Notes under the pieces: model-generated
The model's input: the letters and a program-made list of their open reading frames with translations, nothing else
Database searches by the model: none
Told to the model about the DNA's origin: nothing
Position numbers and translations under genes: made by a program
Shown here: positions 32,301 to 39,510 of the stretch, in pieces
Layout: every line of letters begins with the position of its first letter
Position numbering within the stretch: position 1 is the stretch's first letter
NCBI RefSeq assembly: GCF_963678635.1
Contig: NC_087069.1
Location: 25,844,303-25,908,302, forward strand
DNA: 64,000 nt
Origin: Symsagittifera roscoffensis
Lineage: Eukaryota; Xenacoelomorpha; Acoela; Convolutidae
Direction: 5' to 3'

Positions 32301-35300
32301 GCTTTTTTTTTTCGTTTTGTTCTCTTTCTTTTTCCTAACTCTCCGTGGCTTTGTTTTCTTGAAACAACTCAGTATATTTTTTGTTTCCTTGCGTCCATTA
32401 ACACTTCTAATTCTCGTTGGCTATGTTTTTTTTTCACTTGGGACTGAAAATAAAAGCCTGAACATATGTAGTCTTCTTTTCAGAACCCTTTCGCCTGCAT
32501 AGCGTGCATTCCCTCAAATTGCAGTCAAGCTAGTAATTAGCTGTAAAAAGGAGCTGTTTCGGCAATACTGCTTATGTTAAATTGGCGTAGTTGCTTGATT
32601 TTGCGTGGTTTGCAGATCTAAATGATATTTTCTTGCCTCTGTTCCTGGAAGGGGGCTTAAAAACTCGTGTATAAAGCTTTATAGCTCAAATTTGTTTGTG
32701 AAATTAGTTTTGTTTTCGACTCAGTGGGCGTCTACTGTAATATCTTCTGCTTAGTTAACATAGTTAGAGAAGCGCAGCGTGGTGTCTTATTACGTTATTG
32801 CTTTTTTCCTATGAAAGTGCCCGTAAAAAGGGCACTTTTGCATCTTTAGGTTTGGTTTATTTTGCTGCATAGCTTCTTGTTTTTTATCTGGTTTATTGGT
32901 AGCATGTTCTTGTTTGATAAAAAGTAGGTAATATTAAAATACATGGGATTTAGTTTTCGATTATTTTTTGAGACTCTGGAAAATTTTTGTTCTTTTTGGA
33001 AACGTTTTAGTTTTTCTCGTGAACTACTTTGTCGATTTTCAAAAAAGTGGTACCAATAGTAAAATTGGCAATTCGCCTGGCTGCCTGCATACTCCACTAG
33101 TTTTTGAAGCTTTACTCGACGTTCTACAACCTTCAAAAGTTTCAGTGGGGGATTTTTGGCCCGTTTTTTTGTTTTTTTTTTCTCTAAAACTACCCAACTC
33201 TGAGAGGAGATATATCAAAAACAATTGTTACGGTGATCACCCATACAAAAGCTGTTTTGACCAAATTTTTTTACTGAAATTTGTGGCCTTAGAAAATGTC
33301 CAAATTGTAAGTATCGACCATTTTGTGGAAACTTCTTGCTTTTCTCGAAATCTACCTTGACTAACCTTTAGAATAAAGGTGCACTTGCGAAATCAGTATT
33401 ATGAATTCTCATTGCTTAATCAGCTATTCCCAGTTTTTGAAAAAAATATGGACATAGATAGAAGTTGTCCAATTTTGAAAAACTGAACGTTTTTGGAAAC
33501 TTTTTGACTTTTCAAAAACTACTCTGCCAAATCTGAGGCTAAGGGTTTCATTGAAAGAATTAATCTAGTGAATCTCCTGTGCACATTTGGGGTCACCTTG
33601 ATTTTTGGATGAAAAAAGTTATCGCCTTAGACCATGCGCTAGTAATTTTCTCTTCAAAGCGGCTACGCCCTGATTGTTGTGATTATTCATGATGTGAATA
33701 ATCTTTCACGTGAATTACTGGAATAAGCGGTAATTTCCAACTCATAAAAAATAAATTATTGGAGTGCGAATATAATTTTGGATGATATAACAATTGACTT
33801 CTGACAAGTTAACGAAGTTAATTGAAGACACATATGAACAAATAGTTAATTATTGGCGACCAAAGAGGGACCATGCGTAATCTTTCGTAACCATGCGTAG
33901 CAGCCAGCATACCGAAAAAAAGAATAACTTCAAGAATGAACCAAGTAAATTGAAGTGGTTATGTTAGCTGCTCAGTGAAGACAACTACTACATTGGACAC
34001 TGCCCAGCTTTTGTAAAGGTAACTACCCAACAAAAAACTCAATTAGTGAAGGATAAGCAGTTGCGCTTCAACTGCCTGGGTAACCATAGGTAATTTGACT
34101 ATACGTCTGCAAGACGATGTATCATAGGCAACTGCGGAAAAAACAGCACTCTACTTTACACAGGAATCAGGATAAAACTGGGCAACGGCATACTCAGAAA
34201 TCCAAGAATATCAATTTGGAAAACCAAGTGAATGCAAAAACCGTTTTGAAAAACCAACTTCAGTTTATGCCCATAACTTTATTCAACAACAACAAAGCGT
34301 TCCTTTCTATGCAATTCTTGACAATTGCAGTAGCTGTTCTTATTCCTGAAATGCACAGCTGATACCTTACAGTGTCATGATACCTTACAGTGTCATGATA
34401 CCTTACAGTGAAATTCACAGCTGATTTCTGAAATGCACAGCTGATACCTTACATATATGAACAAAGAGTCCTAAATACCATGTGCTAGTAACTTTCTCTT
34501 CAAAGCGGCTACGCCCTGATTGCTGTAGAAAAGCAATGTTGGACTCAGAAAAAGGTCTTTTTAAAATTTTCGAAATATTTTAAAAATGATTTCAAGTAGG
34601 TATCTTCAGCTTTAGCTGGGCCCCTAGTGTTAAACTATCGCAAAGTGGCAATGGTGCTTATCGCGGTTGGTGGTTCGATTCCACTACATCAGAATTTTAG
34701 TCTTACGTCTTACGTAAAGCTTCGCCTCTGTATATATTTTCTACCTTGAGTGCTTTTTACGCTGGTCATAGTTTTCGCAGTTTGTTTTTTCTCCAAAAGA
34801 AAATATTTGGTAGATGTTGTTTTTTTTCTGGTACCAATTGGTAAATTTTGTCTTGTTGTGTTTCCCAACATCTTTTATCTCCGAATTAAAATATTTGGTA
34901 GACGTTGATCAATCTCATTTTTGTTGGCTATTTTGCAATGCAATGCTCCGCCTCTGTGTTGGGTTTTCTAAATTGTCAGAATGTTCTGTATAGTTCAATT
35001 TAATCTAGTCTGTTTGATCAGGCCGTGGATAAAAAACGTCGCGGAATCGGAGACATTCGTGTCGTGAAACTGAGACGAGAGCCGACGGAGGGTCTCGGAA
35101 TCTCAATCACCGGGGGCAAAGAACACGGAGTACCCATTCTTATTTCGGAGATCCATGCCAACTTGCCGGCTGAGAAGTGCAATCAGCTATTCGTGGGAGA
35201 TGCGATTCTGTCTGTGAATGGGATCAATCTGAGAGATGCAAAACACAATGATGCTGTGAATGTGTTGTCGCGCCAGGTAAAATTGAGCACTTATAAAACA

Positions 35301-37649
35301 ATTGCTTTTTATGCTTAAATGACCTAGCCCTCCTCAAAAAAGGATGAAAAATGACTAAAGGTTTTCTTTGATTTGAAACTGATCATTTTTGATTGAACTT
35401 AGACGAATAGTTTTTCTCCTCTAATGCCAGAATTCAAGGGTTTATAGCTATCCGTTGCTGGTAGATTTTTATAAAATGCTTTTTTATTTATTCTAGCCTG
35501 AAGTGTGAAATAAAAGCCCTTGCAAGATGTGTTTTTTGATGTTTTTCGTAGACTGGGGACCTGACTTTCGAGGTGGTGTTCGTTTCTCCCGAGGACTCCG
35601 ATGACGAAGACGAACATGGCAACGTCAACTACTACGACACCGAAAAGGACAGGTTAGCCAAATCTTTTATATCTAAGGCATGCAAAAAATGACTTCTCTA
35701 GTAAACTTCTTGAAAAGCGGATGATTTTTTTCGGATTCGTAGTTAGAGGCCTAGTTTCCGTCAGCTCATTTTCCGTTTTTTGAATGGAATTTATTTTACC
35801 TGGTACTGATTTTTATCGACCTGCTTTGTAAATCATGCATTTTATTTTGATTTTATTTTTTTTTGCTACGATTAAAAGTTCTGTAATTTGTCATAAGTCT
35901 GATTTCGAATATTTTCGTTTTTTTTTATATATATATTTTTCCAATTAAATAGTGTCGACTTAGGTTGTTTCTGCTTAGACAATTTATATTGCCTAGTTTC
36001 TAAGGCCGAAAAATCCCTCTTCGGCAATATCAGATATTATGAAAATGTATGGGATTGGGATTCTTTCGAATTTTTTTCTTCATTTTTTTTAACTGGATAA
36101 TCTTTTTCGTCTCTTTTTACTTTACCCTCCCCCTCTTCTCTACAGCCTTCGGAAAAGTGTGGGGTGAATATTTGGCTCAATTTTTTAAAACTTTTCTTTT
36201 CGCAAAAACTATTCACCCTAATATGAGATTTTGGTTCATTGGCTAGAACGGTTTGTCGAAAGTTTTTCTGCATATCCGGCCTCGCTCTTTTTTACAACAA
36301 GTTATGGCCATCTGAAATTTATGGCCATCTGAAAGTTATGGCCCTCGAAAAAATAATACTTGGTTTTCTCGAAAACAATACTCCCATATCTTGTTCTTGC
36401 GTTCAATCGAAACAACAGTTTATTTGAATTTCTTTTGCATAAGCGGCTTTTCCAAAAAGTTGAAACTCGAAAGATATGGCCCTCAAAAAAGTTTGGTTTT
36501 TGTAGTTTTTGAAAATTTTTGACTTCTCGAAAACTATGCCGGTTAAGTGTTCAATCGAGAAACCCGATTTTCTAAATATTCTCTGCTGAAGCGGCAACGT
36601 CTTTTTTTGCAGAAAAATTTTATGGATTTCGAAAAGTCACGTTTTTGAACGTTTGACCGTTTTTTCAGAATTTTTTTACTTAGAAACTACTACTTTTTTT
36701 TGTGAGAAAAATGTATGTAATATCTCAGCGAAGATTCCTATAAGTAGCTGAATCTTCCATCAAACCAGCAAAACATTGATTTTCTTGAATTGAAGTTACT
36801 TGAATTGTAACATTTCTGTCATCAAATAAGTGTGGATAAAAGGCTGCGTCATGTTTTAAGGATTTTTGGTCCCAATCTGATTTGAATGAACTTGTATCAA
36901 CAATTGGCCAGTTTTTCTATGTCTCCAAATTTTCGAGCTTGTTGAGGTCCAGCTGCTTGCAATATTGTGCAAATTCTGTTATGTGAGTTGTTTTTACTGC
37001 CGGATAAATGGATTTAAATTATACAATAATCATGGTATTTTTTTAACTTGAGTTCTGTTTGAAAAAACTCAAGGCAGCACTAAGGTTCTGTTACTTAAAA
37101 ATAAGTAAGCAAACTTCCATCGAGTAATGTTGCTTTGAAAGTCTGAAGCCCAAGAATCACCACCGTAGTTACTCCTTTTATTTCAGAATCCTTTACCCGG
37201 CCAGCATAACTGCAGTTTCCCCCTCCGTAAACGGAGCAGCACCCACTCACAACGACGTGAACAAATTGGACGCCAGCAATCCCAGTTCCCCGATGTCAGT
37301 CACAGTCCCCACCCAACAAGGAGGGATAAATACGTCGGGAACTCCAGGAAGTTCCCATCCACTATCCCAAAGAGACCAGAGCGTCGACTCAGTGTCATCA
37401 GTAGGCGCCGTCGGTAGCGGAGCAGTGTCTCTGAGTATAAATGTCCCGTCGAATGGAGGATACAGTGCCGAATCGAACAGTAACGAGAATGGTTCGGCAC
37501 TGTCGTCGCCAAACCCGACTGGTCGAAATCCGAATGCAGCCAACACGAGTGAAAATGCAGGCAGTAGTAATAGCACTGGAAGACACAATCCGCCTCCCGG
37601 TTTGATGTTGCAAAGGAATAGCACGGAAAGTAGCGGGTTTGAGGCTTAG
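20098..37649 (+). CDS. GOPC: GOPC/PIST homologue (Golgi-associated PDZ and coiled-coil protein), 8 exons
   Basis: Joining 20098-20304, 20420-20593, 29190-29365, 29662-29789, 30239-30363, 35022-35276, 35552-35652 and 37187-37649 gives an uninterrupted 542-codon frame with every phase matched at GT-AG sites. In vertebrates GOPC is a peripheral trans-Golgi protein that sorts membrane cargo through its PDZ domain and binds Golgi partners through its coiled coil. Here residues 1-69 match the conserved N terminus ([16 protein letters not shown]), 70-228 are the coiled coil ([33 protein letters not shown]) and about 280-366 are the PDZ with carboxylate loop [15 protein letters not shown]. The tail from about 390 is Ser/Asn/Gly-rich and not conserved with vertebrates. 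Human GOPC is about 460 aa, so the extra length is in this tail and a Gly-rich linker. A splice acceptor lies 7 nt before the ATG. Confidence 0.93.
20420..20593 (+). CDS. GOPC: GOPC exon 2
   Basis: 58 codons ([20 protein letters not shown] to IMRRL) of predicted coiled coil, aligning with the human AQL...SEL...VVLE...VH.QLL segment. Acceptor TTGCAATTAG, donor CTG|GTATGG. Missed by a simple ORF scan because no ATG opens it at the right place. Confidence 0.88.
20594..21701. other. GOPC intron 2, left part
   Basis: Contains a hairpin-bearing dispersed repeat at 20752-20830 (ACTTGCGAAAGCAAGT and the downstream Cys/Thr-free AT-rich body) also seen at 47495. The rest is AT-rich with no coding signal; an ORF at 21255-21443 is of low complexity. 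Confidence 0.5.
21702..22790 (+). repeat. Diverged ~175-bp tandem repeat, six units, in GOPC intron 2
   Basis: Units start at GTCTGAC/GTCTAACC/GTCGAACC-type words at about 21702, 21880, 22053, 22234, 22396 and 22587 (periods 162-191). Each unit contains TTGGCTNAGTGAACNCTCG, TGTTTAATGCTAGTGGTTGTGTTT, CTGAGATTnAAnnTTTCG and a T-rich stretch. The last unit runs into a GCGAAGCTCCGGTTCGCCTCTGTGT tail shared with other dispersed repeats in the window. Confidence 0.8.
22790..23218. other. GOPC intron 2, between tandem repeat and LINE
   Basis: No coding or structural signal seen apart from AT-rich sequence. Confidence 0.4.
23219..23645 (+). pseudogene. LINE A, 5' part of RT remnant (split by LINE B)
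   Basis: Broken frames give RT landmarks in order: [18 protein letters not shown] (motif like QxGFRxxRSTxxQLL), [19 protein letters not shown] (motif A region), an SGVP motif, [23 protein letters not shown] (motif C, YADD). The sequence breaks off after the motif C region at about 23645; the matching thumb region resumes at about 27590. Decayed; frameshifts between all blocks. Confidence 0.7.
24211..24708 (+). pseudogene. LINE B APE endonuclease, distal part
   Basis: Frame of 165 codons; its second half reads [37 protein letters not shown] and [17 protein letters not shown], the C-terminal landmarks of apurinic-type LINE endonucleases (LD-x6 block and S-D/N-H-R-P). The upstream half of the domain lies in other frames ([11 protein letters not shown] in the region 24310-24345). 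Confidence 0.75.
24830..25621 (+). pseudogene. LINE B pre-RT and RT fingers
   Basis: 263-codon frame: basic linker ([19 protein letters not shown]), [19 protein letters not shown] (RT 0/1 region, K.GKAPGxDxI pattern) and [19 protein letters not shown] (motif 2). A frameshift after NNYR moves the palm start to the next frame. Confidence 0.8.
25684..26401 (+). pseudogene. LINE B RT palm
   Basis: Two overlapping frames: 25684-26172 with [18 protein letters not shown] (motif A, catalytic Asp retained) and [20 protein letters not shown] (motif B), then 26030-26401 with [18 protein letters not shown] (motif C, ADD retained). The frameshift between them lies near 26100-26150. Confidence 0.8.
26971..27403 (+). 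pseudogene. LINE B C-terminal zinc-finger region ending in a PHD finger
   Basis: Frame 26971-27255 has [20 protein letters not shown] (C2H2), a CPKCGLL-x-SC knuckle and a C-x13-H-x3-C knuckle. A frameshift near 27250 leads to a PHD-like module at 27260-27403: C-x2-C-x12-C-x2-C-x4-H-x2-C-x17-C-x-C, with Trp before His and Trp two residues before the seventh ligand. The last pair is C-x-C rather than C-x2-C. Confidence 0.75.
27590..28262 (+). pseudogene. LINE A, 3' part (RT thumb and C terminus)
   Basis: Frames give [20 protein letters not shown], then [40 protein letters not shown] and [18 protein letters not shown], the conserved post-RT block of jockey/CR1-type LINEs (S-x-VW-P...LE..Q..ATKWI...Y..RL..L.LLPL). 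It ends with [17 protein letters not shown] near 28250. It continues LINE A after the LINE B insertion. Confidence 0.72.
28263..29189. other. GOPC intron 2, right part, with a dispersed-repeat copy
   Basis: 28590-28810 resembles the 175-bp intron-2 repeat (TGTCGTCTACCGAAG, TTAGTTAACGCTCG) and ends in a CGCTTCGCCTGAG tail. At 29023-29085 there is a diverged copy of the ACACTTGC-hairpin repeat. No coding signal. Confidence 0.45.
29190..29365 (+). CDS. GOPC: GOPC exon 3
   Basis: Coiled-coil segment from [11 protein letters not shown] to [15 protein letters not shown] plus two bases of an Arg codon. Acceptor TTGATACAG, donor GGAAG|GTTAAA, phase 2. Highly conserved core of the GOPC family. Confidence 0.9.
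29662..29789 (+). CDS. GOPC: GOPC exon 4
   Basis: Completes the Arg codon, then [20 protein letters not shown] to VIRACRGR, almost identical to vertebrate GOPC. Acceptor TTGTTAATAG, donor AGAG|GTGAGA. Confidence 0.92.
30239..30363 (+). CDS. GOPC: GOPC exon 5 (Gly-rich linker)
   Basis: 41 codons of Gly/Ala/Pro/Asn-rich linker ([20 protein letters not shown] to PRPQDY) between coiled coil and PDZ. Acceptor TTCAACAG, donor TAT|GTTAGT. Phases fit both neighbours. Not conserved with vertebrates, so support comes from frame and splice sites alone. Confidence 0.72.
30721..30795 (+). repeat. tRNA-like SINE head
   Basis: CCCTTGGCCTGGAGG, then CCCTAATGTCTGGGGTTCGAG and GGCCGGAT followed by a T run. 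The GGTTCGAG word fits a pol III B box. A second copy with the same order lies at 47605-47675 (B box GGTTCGATTCC), so this is a repeat family, not a tRNA gene. Confidence 0.5.
33631..34526. repeat. Element flanked by 50-bp direct repeats
   Basis: The 50-bp word containing TCTTCAAAGCGGCTACGCCC occurs at 33631-33680 and 34477-34526 with about 90% identity and encloses ~800 bp, including the 18-bp tandem repeat. Could be a small LTR-like or duplicated unit; no coding sequence inside. Confidence 0.45.
34361..34412. repeat. 18-bp tandem repeat, three units
   Basis: GATACCTTACAGTGTCAT is repeated with 18-bp period (starts 34361, 34379, 34397). A longer word, CTGAAATGCACAGCTGATAC, occurs on both sides at about 34346 and 34429. 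Confidence 0.8.
34625..34690 (+). repeat. tRNA-like SINE head
   Basis: A-box-like TATCGCAAAGTGGCAATGG followed about 30 bases later by a perfect B box GGTTCGATTCC (34672-34682). A cloverleaf does not close convincingly, so I call it a SINE promoter remnant. A CGTAAAGCTTCGCCTCTGTA tail follows. Confidence 0.45.
35022..35276 (+). CDS. GOPC: GOPC exon 6 (PDZ domain)
   Basis: 85 codons from [20 protein letters not shown] to VNVLSRQ. Carboxylate-binding loop GLGISITGG, then [13 protein letters not shown] and [18 protein letters not shown], near-identical to vertebrate GOPC PDZ. Acceptor TTTGATCAG, donor CAG|GTAAAA. Confidence 0.95.
35552..35652 (+). CDS. GOPC: GOPC exon 7 (PDZ last strand and acidic linker)
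   Basis: [20 protein letters not shown] and [12 protein letters not shown]: last PDZ strand and the acidic stretch that also follows the vertebrate PDZ (EIEFEVVYV...DSDDE). Acceptor TTTTTCGTAG, donor GACAG|GTTAGC, phase 2. Confidence 0.9.
35653..37186. other. GOPC intron 7
   Basis: T-rich sequence. Local near-duplications such as TTATGGCCATCTGAAA and TCGAAAA..ATGGCCCTCGAAAA around 36300-36600. No coding signal. Confidence 0.45.
37187..37649 (+). CDS. GOPC: GOPC exon 8 and stop
   Basis: Begins (R)[19 protein letters not shown] and continues to the stop in a Ser/Asn/Gly-rich, low-complexity but unbroken frame ending [10 protein letters not shown]. Acceptor CTTTTATTTCAG. Vertebrate GOPC has (H)RYRLYLDELEG at this point, so only the first residues can be compared. 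Confidence 0.82.
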
Positions 37650-38526
37650 ATAGAGAAAGTTGCAAAAACGTACCTTAAAGTTGAAAAATTATCAAACCAC
37701 GATTTGAAAGTCATCACGAGCCTATAATTTTAGTACTTATGTTGATAATGAAAAAGATTTGGTTTTTGCAACTTGGTTTTATAGCTTAAATATCAATGAT
37801 AAAACTCACTTTTGACAGCACTGGTTGTTTCTGTTAAAGACAAAACTTTCAATATAGTTTGAATCGAAAAAGAGTAAAAATGTCTTAATTCACTTCACTT
37901 TGGTTGAGCTAAATATCTGATCAATTTTTATGGAGAAGTTGTCTGGCGAAATGTTTGATTAAAATTGATCAACAATGGGTTAAGTCTCATCCCACAAGTT
38001 TCAAGTGCTAAATTATGCTGTCGCTCTCCTTTGCTTTAAAAGAAAATCTAATGCTAGTCTAATAGAAAAATCGGTTTCGTTTTCTTGCAGTTGAATAGTT
38101 CTTGTAAGTGTAAAATAAAAACATCCATTTTCTTAAAAATTTAATCATTGATTGTGATTTCTGCGGAAAATTTTCGGGAAAATGAATGTCGGAAACAAAG
38201 AAAATTTTTGAATTGGATAATTAAATCATCAAAATTTATTCCAATTGTACATTTGCATCCATGCATTGTAGTGTTAATTGATTATCAAATAAACTATAAA
38301 TGAGTCGACTTATTTATTTGTTCGAGTAATTTTATTTCCTTTCCTCGTGGATGGTCAATTCTGAATTATAGAATGATAATTCTCCTCACTTTAATTTTCA
38401 TTTGTGGCGGTGAATATTCTGACGACGATTTATTTGTATATAAATGCTCATTTATAAATTGTAGAATATAATCAAAATGAATGATAAGATAAGTTTTAAT
38501 AGGGAAATAAGTCTCTCATCAGGAGT
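37650..38526 (+). other. GOPC 3' UTR / intergenic
   Basis: AT-rich. AATAAA at 38114-38119 and 38288-38293 are candidate poly(A) signals; neither can be preferred from sequence alone. Confidence 0.4.
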
Positions 38527-38534
38527 GGCTCACA

Positions 38535-38926
38535 CAGGGGCGGATCTAGGATTTTCTCGAGGGGCGGGGGGGCGGATTTTCAAAAAGAAATCGAAAATTT
38601 TGACGATCTTTTTTTTAGGTCAACCAAATTGATTCTTTGAGCTCTCCCAAAGCACTGTTTTGCCCCTATTTTGGCAAAATTTTCTGCGCCGCTGGCAAAT
38701 TTTTGAAAAAACAGTCAAAAAAGGCGTTTTTAGGCACTTTTTGGAAAATTTTGACCAAAAAATTGCGTTTCTTCTTAAATATTGGCGCCAAAACTTTAGG
38801 GTCGGTTGGCCAAAAGTGGATTTCTTAAAAAGTACCAAAGGGGGGACCCTTTGGGTCGGCAGGGTGTCGGATCCCTGACGGGGGGGGCGTCGCCCCCCCC
38901 CCCCCCCCCCCCTAAATCCGCCCCTG
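38535..38926. mobile_element. hAT-type MITE with perfect 8-bp target duplication
   Basis: Terminal repeats CAGGGGCGGATCTAGG and CCTAAATCCGCCCCTG (one mismatch when inverted) bound a 392-bp non-coding element. GGCTCACA flanks it on both sides (38527-38534 and 38927-38934), the 8-bp duplication expected of hAT transposases. A C run of about 20 lies near the right end. The perfect duplication points to recent insertion between GOPC and the next gene. Confidence 0.93.
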
Positions 38927-38934
38927 GGCTCACA

Positions 38935-39510
38935 GATAAAGAATCGTAAACATGTTAGAAATCGGGTATCTGTTTATAAAACAGGTACATGATACTCGAA
39001 AAGTTATTTTTACGTGCTTTCAATGATATTATGTATATCACCCAGAATAGTCTCGAGTAAAATAATTTCAAACGGATACTTGGTATGTGAGAAAACCACC
39101 CGAAACGAAGGAGATGGTTGGATTTATAGTTTAAGCTCTTTTTCCTACCCCCCCCCACCAGTGAATTTACACTAGTAATTTTTCTGTTCTTATTGTCCGA
39201 TTATACCAAAATTTGGCATGCGGACTGATTAGGCTATGACAAACTGATTTGGTCGTCACATCTAACCTTGTAAGATCCTCGTTACACCAGAAAATTGATG
39301 CGTATGTGAGTTGAGGGAGGGGGGTGGTTGAAGGAAAAAGAGCCATAGTTTATTTTGAAGCGCTCATGAATGACGTGCGATTTTTTTTCTTAAATTGTAT
39401 GGTATTTACACAAGCAAATCTTAGTAGGAACTATCTTTTTCCAACCTAAGTAGCATATTTTAGTGTTCATTTTGAAAGTGTTCTTTTTTTCTAGTTTGTT
39501 CATAAGATCA
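38935..39510. other. Intergenic with a small inverted repeat
   Basis: TATAGTTTAAGCTCTTTTTCC at about 39124 pairs with GGAAAAAGAGCCATAG at about 39333, with G/C runs next to each, suggesting an old MITE of ~240 bp. No genes seen. Confidence 0.4.

Larger units (their letters stand above)
30364..35021. other. GOPC intron 5 with several SINE-like repeats
   Basis: Holds two tRNA-like heads (about 30721-30790 and 34625-34690), at least three copies of a body containing TCGGCTTAGTGGCCTCATATT (about 31440, 31620, 31780), tails of GCGAAGC...GCTTCGCCTCTGTG type (31362, 31992, 34719, 34944), a 50-bp direct repeat pair (33631-33680 and 34477-34526) and an 18-bp tandem repeat at 34361-34412. ORFs here (for example 32188-32502 and 32968-33360) are low-complexity and unconvincing. 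Confidence 0.55.

Noticed and set aside
32188-33360. ORFs of 104 and 130 aa in GOPC intron 5
   Set aside because: Phe/Lys-rich translations of T-rich DNA with no recognisable domain.
37247-37665. Minus-strand ORFs opposite GOPC exon 8
   Set aside because: Shadows of the GOPC last exon; the plus frame is supported by splice phase.
38660-38878. ORFs of 63-72 aa inside the MITE
   Set aside because: The element is non-autonomous; both strands carry similar-length frames without motifs, and the inverted copy does not preserve them.
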